NCBI RefSeq assembly: GCF_049389645.1
Contig: NZ_CP186540.1
Coordinates: forward strand, 1,984,001 to 2,048,000
Length of the DNA: 64,000 bases
Source: Alkalibacterium sp049389645
GTDB taxonomy: Bacteria; Bacillota; Bacilli; Lactobacillales; Carnobacteriaceae_A
Direction of reading: 5' to 3'
Shown: in pieces, positions 17,410 to 26,783 of the stretch
Numbering within the stretch: position 1 is the first letter of the stretch
Layout of the letters: every line of letters starts with the position of its first letter
Made by a program: the position numbers and the translations under genes
The notes under the pieces: generated by a model
Database searches by the model: none
Seen by the model: only the letters and a program-made list of their open reading frames with translations
Told to the model about the DNA's origin: nothing

Positions 17410-18336
17410 TCAAACGTGAGATTCTTCAGGTAAGTCTTCTTCGACACCATCTGTTTTGCCTAAACCGAATGTCAAAGCGTAACAGATTAAAGCAATGACC
17501 AGGGCAACAAACAGTTTGACAAAGGCGTCTTCGATAGTTAAATTGCTCAGTGCATTCGTATTGGCGATCACTGCGATCGGTGAAGCGAGAACAAGGCCTA
17601 GAATTGAAGCGTAAGTGAAACTAGGGTAGTTTTTAAAAAAGTAATCGATCACTTTACTGATCAGGATGATCCCCACGATCATACCGAAAGCGTAGGCTAA
17701 AAGGAGAAGCGTAAAGGGGATCAATTCGGCAATATTAAAGGCAGCAAGAGAGCTTGTAAAGCCGTTGATCGTATAAACGACTGCGTAGTAATAACCCATG
17801 ATGAGCATCAATAACGAGCCGCTGATGCCCGGAATGACCATCGCTGCAGCGGAAACGAGTCCGACAAAGAAGAGAGCCACGAGCGGACCAAAGCCTAGAC
17901 TGATGGTTTCAGGACCACCGCCTGAGATGTCGGCCACACCCATCCACGAAACGAGGAGGAAAAAGACGACAAAGAGCATGACATGCACACCGTTTGCTTT
18001 TCGCTGTTCTTGTTTGAAACTATCTTTCAGCGACTGTGATAAGATCGGCAAACCGCCGAGAATAAGTCCGACAAAAGCAAAAGCGGTGTACAGCGTGTGT
18101 TCGGCTAATAACCACTCGATGACCATGGAAAAACCAGCCACACCAATCAGTGCACCTACGATCAAGGGACCCAGGATACGCATGCTGAGTTTGAATTCTT
18201 TTCTTACGTTTGTAAAGGCGTGTATGACATCATCATAGATGCCGAAAGATACGGCCATCGTTCCCCCGGAAACACCGGGAATGATATTTGAAATACCGAT
18301 AAATAATCCTTTGATTGCTAACCATATATAATGCAT
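17410..18336 (-). CDS. popT: DUF368 undecaprenyl-phosphate translocase (PopT family)
   Basis: A 308-residue polytopic membrane protein with the family signature GISNIIPGVSGGTMA near the N-terminus and a second copy-like segment AAAMVIPGISGSLLML, the internal repeat typical of DUF368. DUF368 (PopT) proteins recycle undecaprenyl phosphate across the membrane for wall synthesis and are linked with growth at alkaline pH. The ATG at 18334-18336 follows TTAAGGAG; the open frame to 18438 lacks support. Confidence 0.88.
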   Translation of the reverse strand: MHYIWLAIKGLFIGISNIIPGVSGGTMAVSFGIYDDVIHAFTNVRKEFKLSMRILGPLIVGALIGVAGFSMVIEWLLAEHTLYTAFAFVGLILGGLPILSQSLKDSFKQEQRKANGVHVMLFVVFFLLVSWMGVADISGGGPETISLGFGPLVALFFVGLVSAAAMVIPGISGSLLMLIMGYYYAVVYTINGFTSSLAAFNIAELIPFTLLLLAYAFGMIVGIILISKVIDYFFKNYPSFTYASILGLVLASPIAVIANTNALSNLTIEDAFVKLFVALVIALICYALTFGLGKTDGVEEDLPEESHV

Positions 18337-18411
18337 AAAAATCTCCTTAAAAAATAATGATGACGTAACTGATACATAGTTTACCATAGAATCTTGAAAT
18401 TTTTCGTAAAA

Positions 18412-18462
18412 GAATGTGACCAACTTCAGCTTAGTCAAAAACTAAATAAAGAGGTCACATTC
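18412..18462 (-). terminator. Terminator of the ClC gene
   Basis: GAATGTGACC (18412-18421) pairs with GGTCACATTC (18453-18462) around a partly paired AT-rich loop. The minus strand continues into TTTTACG. Confidence 0.65.
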
Positions 18463-18468
18463 CGCTTG

Positions 18469-19992
18469 TTAATTCAGTTTATTGAGACGTTTCCTTACTT
18501 CAGCAACGAAGCCTTTATCGGTGGTAATGATCAGTTCATCACCGGCAAAAAAGACAGTATCCTGGTGAGGCATAAATTCGTTGTCATGTCGTCTGATTTT
18601 TATTATCCGCGCACCAAAAGGCAGCGTCAATTGTCGGGCCATCATGCCGTCTAAATTAGAATCGACTTCAACATGAATCTCGATTTCAGCCACTTCACCT
18701 TCAAAGACGCGCGGTTTCCGGTTGACTTTGCGGTAAAGTAAATCTTCATAGATCGGTCCGGAACCAACAAAGTCAGTAACGACATAGGAGACTAAACACA
18801 CAACGGCTAAAGGCATAAGATGGGTCACCGTACCCGTCATTTCAGTGATAAGCATCACCGAGGTCATAGGCGCTTTAGTCACAGACGTTAGGAAACCTCC
18901 CATGGCGTAAATGATGAAACTGCGCAAGAAGATATCTTCGATCCCTGTGACCCATAAGGCACCATTTCCGTAGATGGCTCCGATCAATGCACCGAGACTT
19001 AATACCGGAATGAATATACCACCCGGTAATCCAGAGCCATAAGAAACTTGCGAAAAAATAAAACGGAAAACAAAGACACCGATTAAAAACCAGAGCGTCG
19101 TCGAGCGGCCATTGATCATATTGATCACACCGGTTCCGCCACCGAGCATGTTAGGAAAATAGAGTCCCACAGGAACGACCAGTAAAAAGGGAACGAACCC
19201 ATATAAATAAGGGGGTATAGGTAACATGCTGTAAAGCTTAGGCATGACAAGCAACACTTCTTTGTATAACCATCCGCCCAGGGCCAGTACGATGCCCATC
19301 AAGACGAGATGTCCATAGTGTTCCAGCGGAAACTGCAGCATCGAGCCTAAATTTAAAGCCGCTTCCACACCGAAGATTTGATAGGCTACAAAGTTAGCTG
19401 TGATCGATGCAGAAAATGCAGTCAGAAGCAGGACACCCGAAAATTTATGATGCACTTCTTCCAAAATAAACATGATGCCTGAGACCGGCGCATTAAAGGC
19501 CGCCGACAAGCCAGCACTGGCTCCGGCGGAAATCAAAATGTTTTCTTGCGATCGATTTCCTTTTAAAAAGTGGTTCACACCCTGACCGACAGCGCCACCT
19601 AACTGAATAGACGGACCTTCACGACCAAGTGCCAGACCAGAACCGATAGCTAATGTGCCCCCAATAAACTTTCTCCAAATAATGGAAGACCAGTTGAGTT
19701 TAAGTGAGCCGTGCAGTTGGCCTTCAATATCCTGGATACCTGAACCACGAATATCTGGTTCATGCTTGATAAGCAAAGCAATAATAAAGGCAAAAAGCAT
19801 CATCAAGGCAACCCAGCCAATGATCCAAATGGGGTTCTCGTTTAAAAATTGATAAATTTCGATTACCGTGTCAAGCAGTATTTCGACCGATAAACGGAAC
19901 AAACTGATAATAACGCCAGCTAAAACACCAACGAGCATTCCTCTGGCAACATATGATATTTTTGACCAGTCAAATATACGTAATGATTTCAT
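18469..19992 (-). CDS. ClC-family chloride/proton antiporter with TrkA-C domain
   Basis: A 507-residue ClC protein. The ion-path motifs GREGPSIQ and GSGLPGGIFIP are intact, with the gating Glu present. The inner Glu pair in GIMFILEEVHHKF matches the proton-glutamate region of the antiporters, favouring exchange over a channel. A cytoplasmic TrkA-C-like domain closes the protein (about 440-507), suggesting ligand control. GGAG lies before the ATG at 19990-19992. It is the upstream member of a minus-strand pair with popT, separated by a terminator. Confidence 0.92.
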   Translation of the reverse strand: MKSLRIFDWSKISYVARGMLVGVLAGVIISLFRLSVEILLDTVIEIYQFLNENPIWIIGWVALMMLFAFIIALLIKHEPDIRGSGIQDIEGQLHGSLKLNWSSIIWRKFIGGTLAIGSGLALGREGPSIQLGGAVGQGVNHFLKGNRSQENILISAGASAGLSAAFNAPVSGIMFILEEVHHKFSGVLLLTAFSASITANFVAYQIFGVEAALNLGSMLQFPLEHYGHLVLMGIVLALGGWLYKEVLLVMPKLYSMLPIPPYLYGFVPFLLVVPVGLYFPNMLGGGTGVINMINGRSTTLWFLIGVFVFRFIFSQVSYGSGLPGGIFIPVLSLGALIGAIYGNGALWVTGIEDIFLRSFIIYAMGGFLTSVTKAPMTSVMLITEMTGTVTHLMPLAVVCLVSYVVTDFVGSGPIYEDLLYRKVNRKPRVFEGEVAEIEIHVEVDSNLDGMMARQLTLPFGARIIKIRRHDNEFMPHQDTVFFAGDELIITTDKGFVAEVRKRLNKLN

Positions 19993-20249
19993 AACACACT
20001 CCAACTTTATAAAAAAATTTATAAAGTTCATTTTATAGTATTATGGGGATAAAATATACAAGATTCTTACTTTTCTCATGAAATAATGAAATAAAATACA
20101 TCTATTTATGAGAAAATAGAATATGGTATACTTGAAAAAGCTTAATTAAATCGGTTTAATAGTATTTGAGAAACTATATATAAGTTTGTTTATAGGATAG
20201 TTATTATATAAATGGAAAAAATCGATTTTTTTCAAGGAGGACGAATCTT

Positions 20250-20531
20250 ATGGTATTGATGGGAGTAGAACTGACACTGTTGATTTTTGATGCTTATTCA
20301 TTGAAAGATAAACGCAGTGTCATACAAAGCATCCTGAGACGTATTGAAAATCGGCATCATTTATCTGTCGCTGAAGTGGATGAATTAGATATGCACAATA
20401 AAGCGGTGATCGGTATAGGAATCGTCGGGAATAACCGACAACTTTGTCGGCAGCGACTGGAAGCTGCGTTGAAAGAAATCGAAGAAAATTATGAAGTGGA
20501 AATTTTAGAATTTAACTGGTTGGAAGTGTAA
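20250..20531 (+). CDS. DUF503 family protein (YlxP-like)
   Basis: A small conserved protein of 93 residues; LKDKRSVIQSILRRIENRHHLSVAEV is the DUF503 core, written here only to name it by its LKDKR start. In Bacillus a homologue (YlxP) sits near the ribosome-binding factor rbfA; function is unproven. AAGGAGGACG precedes the ATG. A 49-base gap separates it from the next gene, so a small operon is likely. Confidence 0.88.
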   Translation: MVLMGVELTLLIFDAYSLKDKRSVIQSILRRIENRHHLSVAEVDELDMHNKAVIGIGIVGNNRQLCRQRLEAALKEIEENYEVEILEFNWLEV

Positions 20532-20579
20532 CTGAACAGAGTACAAGTAGTGAAGGCTATTAAACGAAAGGACGTTAAG

Positions 20580-21164
20580 ATGACTAGTACAGAAGCAAAC
20601 GTTGCCTATATTAAATGGGACAAAAAGAATACAGAGCTGGTTGCTTTGCTGAAAGGCCACACCAAAGCAGAACTCGTGGACCAGGCAGAAAGACAAGCGG
20701 TAGCGGTTAAAAAAAGTTGGAATAAAACTGAAATGGTGAATGCCCTAGCTGAAAATACGACCGAGCAGGCGGAAACGATTTATCACCCGATCCTTAAAGA
20801 GGTACTGATACGTTTACCCGATCTAGAAACCAACATATACCGTGTGAAAACACTGACCGATATTGAAGGCTTTGTACCGTTGATCAAAAAAGGGTTCTTT
20901 TTCGTTGCCAGAGAAGCTGACAGTATCTTGCTGCTTATCCCTGAAGAAGTTTTATTCAGTGTGAGAGATCGCCTGCAGTCAAATAATAAAACGGCTGATG
21001 CATTTTCATCCAGTGACAATAAAAAAGCTCAAATATTAAACAGCTGGAAAGAGAAAGCTATGGCCATATACGGGAACGTTTCACTCGAACACTTGAAAAC
21101 GACCTGGAATCGTTATTTTGATGAGCCAGTTACAATTGAAGAAATAAAGGATTTACTTAACTAA
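20580..21164 (+). CDS. Uncharacterised protein with N-terminal SAP/HeH-like helices
   Basis: A 194-residue soluble protein. Residues about 20-55 (HTKAELVDQAERQAVAVKKS) have the hydrophobic spacing of SAP/HeH/Rho-N-type helix-extended-loop-helix DNA- or RNA-binding modules; the rest is not recognised. The ATG at 20580 follows AAAGGACG; a GTG at 20550 is possible. It lies between DUF503 and degV with short gaps and no terminator. The nucleic-acid role is inference. Confidence 0.7.
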   Translation: MTSTEANVAYIKWDKKNTELVALLKGHTKAELVDQAERQAVAVKKSWNKTEMVNALAENTTEQAETIYHPILKEVLIRLPDLETNIYRVKTLTDIEGFVPLIKKGFFFVAREADSILLLIPEEVLFSVRDRLQSNNKTADAFSSSDNKKAQILNSWKEKAMAIYGNVSLEHLKTTWNRYFDEPVTIEEIKDLLN

Positions 21165-21185
21165 TGACAAACGAGGAGAAAAATT

Positions 21186-22064
21186 ATGATAAGAATATTA
21201 ATTGACTCAGGGATCGATCAGAACGACTTTATGAAAGAAACGTATGAATATGACTTTTTACCATTAAGCGTCTTTATCGACGAGCAAGATTACTTAGATC
21301 AAGTGGATATTTCACTGGAAGAAGTTCATGCACATATGGAAAAAGGAACCTTGCCTAAAACATCGCAAGTATCGCCTAAAACCATTATCGATGCGCTTAA
21401 TAAAGCCCGTGCCCAAGGAGAAGACGTCATTTACATTGCCATTTACAGTCAGTTTTCCGGCACGTTTCAGGTAGCACAGACGATCGTTGAAAAGTATAAA
21501 GAAAAATACCCTGAAATGAATATTGCTGTGATCGATTCCAAAGGCGGTTCCGGAGGCGGCGCACTGCTGGCACTTCAGGCGATGGAAATGGCAAAACGTG
21601 AGGAAGCTTTTGAAACCATAGTAGAACAGACGAAATGGAATGCAGAACACATCCAGTATCACTTCACCTTGAATAATTTAATGTGGATGGTCAAGGGTGG
21701 TCGGCTACCTAAAGCGGCGGGGACAGCCGGGGACATGCTAAGTATCAAGCCCTATTTATCTGTAAATGAAACGGGGATCTATTTAAAGAAACTGGTTCGA
21801 GGTCAAGATCGTATTTACAAACGGATGGTCAAAGAAATGAAAAAAGGGGTCGACTCATTTACAGACCAGTTGATTACGATCAGTCACGTGAACGATTATG
21901 GTACGGCACTGAAACTGGAAGCTATGGTAAAAGAAGCCTTGCCTGACGCATCTATTCAGATTTTTGATATCGGAGCGGTACTCGCGGCACATTTAGGTAT
22001 CGGTGGTGTTGGAGTATTTTATCTCGATCAGAAACCAGAGCATTACGTTTATATAGATAAATAA
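21186..22064 (+). CDS. DegV family fatty-acid-binding protein
   Basis: A 292-residue DegV/FakB-fold protein. It has the DSG start segment, KTSQVSP at about 58-64 and YSQFSGTFQ near residue 88, which contact the bound fatty-acid carboxylate in the family. FakB-type members present fatty acids to the kinase FakA; whether this paralogue does so cannot be told. AGGAG precedes the ATG. It is the last gene of the three-gene group, followed by a strong terminator. Confidence 0.9.
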   Translation: MIRILIDSGIDQNDFMKETYEYDFLPLSVFIDEQDYLDQVDISLEEVHAHMEKGTLPKTSQVSPKTIIDALNKARAQGEDVIYIAIYSQFSGTFQVAQTIVEKYKEKYPEMNIAVIDSKGGSGGGALLALQAMEMAKREEAFETIVEQTKWNAEHIQYHFTLNNLMWMVKGGRLPKAAGTAGDMLSIKPYLSVNETGIYLKKLVRGQDRIYKRMVKEMKKGVDSFTDQLITISHVNDYGTALKLEAMVKEALPDASIQIFDIGAVLAAHLGIGGVGVFYLDQKPEHYVYIDK

Positions 22065-22067
22065 TAG

Positions 22068-22105
22068 AAAAGACTTCCTGTTTTTTACAACAGGAAGTCT
22101 TTTAA
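22068..22105 (+). terminator. Terminator of the DUF503-degV group
   Basis: AAAAGACTTCCTG pairs perfectly with CAGGAAGTCTTTT, followed by TAAT. It can work on both strands. Confidence 0.85.
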
Positions 22106-22192
22106 TATCCAAAAAAGCATATCAGTTGTCGTTTAATGTGGCCTTGGATATACTAAAGATGTTATAAAAATAAGAAAAGGAGTGGGATAATT

Positions 22193-23458
22193 ATGAACAA
22201 CGTAACAGATTCATTTCAAAATGCACTATCTAATTTCATTAACTTTTTACCCGCACTGTTAATGGGCATAGCACTCATTGTCGTAGCTTGGATCGTCGCA
22301 ACATTAGTCAAAAAAGCGATTGTTAAAGGGCTTCAAACAATCAACCTGTCAACCAAACTGACAAAATGGGGTGCCGCGAACGATGAAGAGCAAGGCAACT
22401 TCATGATTGAAGCGCTTGGTAAAGTGGGTTATTTCCTAGTATGGGTCTTATTCTTACCAGGTATCTTTGCCATATTTGGACTAGATGCAATTGGGGCACC
22501 AATCGAAAACATGTTGTTTACTGCATTAGGATTTATACCAAATATCATTTCAGCTATCATTATCTTAGTTTTAGGATTCTACGCTGCTAAATTTGTTAAG
22601 AATCTCGTTTATAACATTGCTATTGCAGCAAATCTAGACAGATTTTTAAACAAATTCACTGGAGGGGATACAGATACATCAGCTATTGAAGAAAACAAGA
22701 ACACGTTAGCCTCAGTAATTGCTAATATTGTTTACTTCCTAGTTATTGTACCGATCGTATTAGTGGCTCTTGATGTATTGAACATTCAAACGATTGCACA
22801 ACCCGTAAGTGACGTGTTGAATACCATCCTCAACGCTATACCAAACATTCTGGTAGCAGTCGTATTGCTCGCAGTTGGTATGGTCATAGCTAAATTTGTG
22901 GGAGATATGTTAGCTGACTTACTCAGAGGCACAGGCTTCAACAAATATTCATCATACCTGAACAAGTCTGGTAAGATGAATGTTGATTTAGCTAAATTAT
23001 CAGGACAAATCGTCGCAGTTTTGATTGGGTTATTCTTCTTAGTTGAAGCGTTAAATGCTTTGAACTTGGATATGCTTAACACGATCGTCGCTTCAATTAT
23101 CCTGTACTTGCCTAATGTCTTATTTGCTGCAATTATTATCGGACTCGCATTCGTTGGTGGACAGATGCTAGCTTCAGGCATTAAGAACACTACTGGCAGC
23201 AGGTTTGCTGGAGAACTAGTTAAATATATTCTGATTGCCTTTGCTTTATTCATGGCATTAGACCAATTGAACTTCGGTTCTAACATCGTTAACCTTGCTT
23301 TCTTATTCATTATTGGTGGTTTATCCGTAGCATTCGCAGTCTCATTCGGTTTAGGCGGCCGCGACTTCGCTAGAAAACAACTAGAACGCGTAGACCAAAA
23401 AATCGATGAAGAAAGTGCAAAACCAAGTACACCAAAAGATGATACACCCGCACTATAA
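22193..23458 (+). CDS. MscS-related membrane protein with conserved TM-helix repeats
   Basis: A 421-residue membrane protein with about ten helices arranged as repeated modules; the recurring (P)NI(I/L)xAxxxLxxGxxxAKFV pattern is the conserved TM-helix repeat of small-conductance channel relatives (CmpX-type). No MscS beta domain follows; the C-terminus is a short charged tail. A mechanosensitive or osmotic role is likely from the family. AAAGGAG precedes the ATG. It is monocistronic. Confidence 0.85.
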   Translation: MNNVTDSFQNALSNFINFLPALLMGIALIVVAWIVATLVKKAIVKGLQTINLSTKLTKWGAANDEEQGNFMIEALGKVGYFLVWVLFLPGIFAIFGLDAIGAPIENMLFTALGFIPNIISAIIILVLGFYAAKFVKNLVYNIAIAANLDRFLNKFTGGDTDTSAIEENKNTLASVIANIVYFLVIVPIVLVALDVLNIQTIAQPVSDVLNTILNAIPNILVAVVLLAVGMVIAKFVGDMLADLLRGTGFNKYSSYLNKSGKMNVDLAKLSGQIVAVLIGLFFLVEALNALNLDMLNTIVASIILYLPNVLFAAIIIGLAFVGGQMLASGIKNTTGSRFAGELVKYILIAFALFMALDQLNFGSNIVNLAFLFIIGGLSVAFAVSFGLGGRDFARKQLERVDQKIDEESAKPSTPKDDTPAL

Positions 23459-23491
23459 TAATTCAACGCAGTAAAATTGAATAAACAAGAT

Positions 23492-23530
23492 AATCCGGAA
23501 GAGTGCGTTCAAGCTCTTCCGGATTTTTCT
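23492..23530 (+). terminator. Terminator of the TM-repeat channel gene
   Basis: AATCCGGAAGAG pairs perfectly with CTCTTCCGGATT around a ten-base loop, followed by TTTTCT. Confidence 0.88.
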
Positions 23531-23560
23531 ACATAGTTGAGTTTTTAAATATGTAATGAG

Positions 23561-23825
23561 TGAATTCGGTAAGTTCATGAGCACAGGCTTTTTGAACTTA
23601 CCGAACAATGCTAAAGTTCGACGTTTTCAATGACCTTTTAGCTAGGAACCTACCGAATCAGCACGAGTTCGACAGGTTCCAGAAGAATGCTGCAACGTAA
23701 TAGCCGAAGTTGGACTGCCTTCGGCTATTACGTTGCTATTGAAAGCTTGTACTGACTGAACAAGTCCAAGTTCGGTAGTTTCAAAAAGAAGTTTAATAGG
23801 TACTTACCGAACCAGCTCAAATATC
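23561..23825. repeat. Multi-hairpin palindromic element 1
   Basis: Non-coding. It contains a 13-pair perfect arm pair (TTCGGTAAGTTCA 23565-23577 with TGAACTTACCGAA 23593-23605), a GGAACCT/AGGTTCC pair (23645-23651, 23674-23680), and an 18-pair perfect hairpin GCAACGTAATAGCCGAAG (23692-23709, 23719-23736). Further TTCGGTAG and TACTTACCGAAC words follow. It shares words with the element at 36386-36686. The rest of the gap to 23919 shows nothing clear. Confidence 0.75.
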
Positions 23826-23918
23826 GCTGAAGCTATCTTTACGAAAGAAAAGCAAGTCTTCGTTACAGAACAAATGCCTAATAAGGAAAGCTTTAGCCTA
23901 TAAAGCTTTTCCACTCCG

Positions 23919-23959
23919 AAAAAAAACTTCCATAAAGATCGTGAGATCCTTACAGAAGT
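23919..23959 (-). terminator. Terminator of the SNF transporter gene
   Basis: On the minus strand ACTTCTGTAAGGATC pairs with GATCTTTATGGAAGT, followed by eight T. Confidence 0.78.
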
Positions 23960-23995
23960 ATTGATTATTTATTTTAATGAGTGTTTCTTCTCTGC

Positions 23996-25333
23996 TTAAA
24001 CGAACAACCAGTTAAAGACGCCGAAGAATAAAACGACACCAATAGCCATTGGAGCAACAAATTTCGATAATCCAATGAAAGAAGGACCCATAGATCCTTT
24101 ATCCAAATCAGTGTATTCCAGGATTTCTTTTTTCGTCCAGGTCCAGGCAAAGAAGACAACAGAAATCAAGGCACTCAATGGCAAGAGGATATTACCTGTA
24201 AACAAGTCCATGAAGTCTAGGAAACTACTTCCTAATACAGTTATTTCGACTGCTCCTTGACTTAATGAAGACGGTACGCCTAGCAGGAAGATGACCGATC
24301 CTACAAGGATAGTGACCTTTTTACGCGACATGTTGAGTTTGCGCATAAAGTAAGCGACCGATACTTCTAGCAATGAAATACCAGAAGACAAAGCTGCAAG
24401 GGATAACAGAATAAAGAATACTAAACCAACAAGCATTCCAACGCCACCTAAGGCTTCAAAAATTACCGGTAAGACGACAAAGACGAGTCCGGCACCCTCA
24501 GATGGGTCTAAGCCGAAAGCGAAGAGAGCTGGGAAGATCATAAGTCCAGAAATCAAAGCAAATCCTGTGTCTAACGCAATAATGATTGCGGCAGATGAAG
24601 TTAAACGTTCTTCTGGTTTCAAATAACTGCTGTAAGTCAGCATGATACCCATACCTAAACTTAATGTGAAGAAAGCTTGCCCCATAGCTGCTAGATAAAC
24701 ACTTGGATCAGCAAACGCAGACCATTCAGGCTGGAACATAAACGCAAAGGCTTCGGCATTGCCACCTAAAGTCAAGCTGTAAATTGCTAACCCGATAACC
24801 AGGATACTCAAGATGGGCATCATCCATTTGCTTGAGGATTCGATTCCTTTTTGAACCCCTAGGAATACGATCCCAACAGTTATAGCCATAAACAATAGAG
24901 ACCATAAAACAGGTGCATAGGATTGTCCGATAAAGTCTAGGAAAAAGGCTTGTGAATCACCGGTAATTCCTCCGGTTAAATATTCAAAGGTATAGCGGAG
25001 GGACCAACCACCGATAACACCGTAAAAGGATAAGATCAAGAAGGAGGCCAGCACACCTAGACCACCGGCGATGTACCAGGAAGACTTGGGTGCGATTTTC
25101 TTGAAGGCTTCGACCGCATCTGCCTGACCACGTTTTCCAATTGAAAATTCGATCAACATGACTGGGAAGCCTAAAAGAATAACGCTGATTAAATAAATAA
25201 TTAAGAATGCTGAACCGCCATTAGACCCCATCGCGTATGAAAATCGCCAAATATTTCCGAGACCGACTGCCGATCCCATTGTTGCTAGTATGAACCCCCA
25301 CCGAGAGCCCCACTGTTCTCTTTTCGTTTGCAT
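23996..25333 (-). CDS. Sodium-dependent transporter, SNF (NSS) family
   Basis: A 445-residue, roughly 11-12-helix secondary transporter that takes up amino acids or related compounds with sodium. The N-terminal AVGLGNIWRFSYAMGSNGG motif, which forms the sodium and substrate site in LeuT-type proteins, is intact. The ATG at 25331-25333 follows AAGGAG; a GTG three codons earlier overlaps the ribosome binding site and is rejected. The substrate is unknown. It is a single minus-strand gene. Confidence 0.92.
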   Translation of the reverse strand: MQTKREQWGSRWGFILATMGSAVGLGNIWRFSYAMGSNGGSAFLIIYLISVILLGFPVMLIEFSIGKRGQADAVEAFKKIAPKSSWYIAGGLGVLASFLILSFYGVIGGWSLRYTFEYLTGGITGDSQAFFLDFIGQSYAPVLWSLLFMAITVGIVFLGVQKGIESSSKWMMPILSILVIGLAIYSLTLGGNAEAFAFMFQPEWSAFADPSVYLAAMGQAFFTLSLGMGIMLTYSSYLKPEERLTSSAAIIIALDTGFALISGLMIFPALFAFGLDPSEGAGLVFVVLPVIFEALGGVGMLVGLVFFILLSLAALSSGISLLEVSVAYFMRKLNMSRKKVTILVGSVIFLLGVPSSLSQGAVEITVLGSSFLDFMDLFTGNILLPLSALISVVFFAWTWTKKEILEYTDLDKGSMGPSFIGLSKFVAPMAIGVVLFFGVFNWLFV

Positions 25334-25849
25334 TGTAATCACTCCTTGTTTTTTACATTAAAATAAGATTAGAATTTAATGATGTTTCTCATTCTATATG
25401 ATTTATTTATATAATACAAGAGTTATTTCAAAGAAAAAGATTGATTTAACAGGAGAAAAGGCTTTCTAAATTATAAATGAGACTTATTGGCTGAAATACG
25501 TTAATTTAGTTATACAGAAGTTTTATTAAATAGAGGAAGAAATAGATACTAAATCGACTTATTAAAGTTTTTTTATTGGAAAAAATTTGAGAGAGTGCTA
25601 GTGTCAAATGAATTGCTGAAACAATAGGAACAAAGGAAGCAATCAATCGATTGCTTTGAGATCATCACTTTTTGTACGCTGGTATTTGTTTACTTATATG
25701 AGTCTCGAATTTATTCACAAACTGAAAACAGTCGATAAATCTTATAATTAAAAGGTGAATTTTCATTTGTAGCTTTCTCTAATTTAAAACGTGTCTAAAC
25801 TAAGTGAACTTTTTCACGAATCATTGACTGAATTGTCTTAAAATGGACA
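25334..25849. other. Long AT-rich intergenic region
   Basis: No gene, tRNA or repeat family is visible. The only structure noted is a small hairpin, AAGCAATC / GATTGCTT with a four-base loop, near 25636-25656. It holds the start signals of the SNF gene at its left end. Confidence 0.5.
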
Positions 25850-25878
25850 CAGACAATCACTCTATTCTCTAGTATAAT
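25850..25878 (+). promoter_or_regulatory. Promoter of the 85-residue protein gene
   Basis: CAGACA, a 17-base spacer and a perfect TATAAT lie 78 bases before the start codon. Confidence 0.65.
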
Positions 25879-25955
25879 AAGGCTTAATATACACATGTAT
25901 ATGTAGTTTTCTGTTACTCATTGATCAACCAACCTGTTAGAGAGTAGGGATATTA

Positions 25956-26213
25956 ATGAAAAAACGTTTTATTTATGTAATTGATACACCGACAGAATCA
26001 AAAGAATTATTGATTCGTGACGATGAATTGATTGAAAATGCGGACGGCGAATTAGATTGTCCCTTGGATATAATATTACACCGTTATCATATGGAATGGG
26101 ATGACCTCATTAAAATGAATACAGCAACAGTTTCATTGATGCAGGAAGATTTTCATGAAAGAAAAATGATCCGCTCGATTTCATTTGAAAATTTGTATTA
26201 TTACCATGAATAA
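25956..26213 (+). CDS. Small acidic protein, function unknown
   Basis: An 85-residue soluble protein, acidic with several aromatic and His residues. No family is recognised and no signal or membrane segment is seen. It has a good promoter but a weak ribosome binding site (GAGAGTAGGG) before the ATG. It stands alone between two gene-poor stretches. Coding status rests on the promoter and on the intact frame with ordinary codon use. Confidence 0.6.
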   Translation: MKKRFIYVIDTPTESKELLIRDDELIENADGELDCPLDIILHRYHMEWDDLIKMNTATVSLMQEDFHERKMIRSISFENLYYYHE

Positions 26214-26726
26214 TAAATTAACCCGTATTCATACATAAGCTTTGTCGCTTATAATAGCTTGATTGCTTCAGTTATATATCTTCTTCCTCCATTTCTTATA
26301 TTTCATTCGCTTTATCAACATCATATTCCCAGTCATCTTCAGTTTTGCATCTAACAATATTATATCGCCATTTTTCGAATGAATCTCATCGGCTTATTTA
26401 GTGTGCATGATTATATCTTTTCTATACCTGAATAACCGAACTTATCTCGGTGGTGAAGATATAGTTTATCTGAGTCAGTTGAAATTTTCAAACTAGCGAA
26501 GGTTTTTTTGTGCTGGATTCTTTTATTCGGTAGCGTAAACTGGCTCGTCTTTAATGATTGAAAAACCGACTGTATCTTTAATATGCGCGGTTTTAGCGGC
26601 TGAACGACTGAACCGATGCCATCGAGCAGGATGTAAGCTGTACCTGTCTGCATAGATGACTAATAAGGTTAAATCATTACAGTTTCGGGTAGATGAATAA
26701 ACAACGCTCGCAGGATTCATTCTGTG
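26214..26726. other. Intergenic region without recognised genes
   Basis: About 510 bases. ATAAGC/GCTTAT near 26235-26255 makes a weak hairpin without a T-run. Two overlapping minus-strand frames (26411-26759) look like decayed or chance sequence, with no ribosome binding site or family match. Confidence 0.4.
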
Positions 26727-26757
26727 GTACAATAAGAGTGGCATTTTTTTATTGTAC
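26727..26757 (+). promoter_or_regulatory. Inverted repeat before the phosphoesterase gene
   Basis: GTACAATAA and TTATTGTAC are perfect nine-base arms 13 bases apart, 26 bases before the start codon. It could be an operator or a leader hairpin. Confidence 0.35.
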
Positions 26758-26783
26758 ATTATATTATTTTGGAGGAAACATTT

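Noticed and set aside
26411..26759. Two overlapping minus-strand frames of about 80 codons
   Set aside because: No start signals and no recognisable family; probably chance or decayed sequence.
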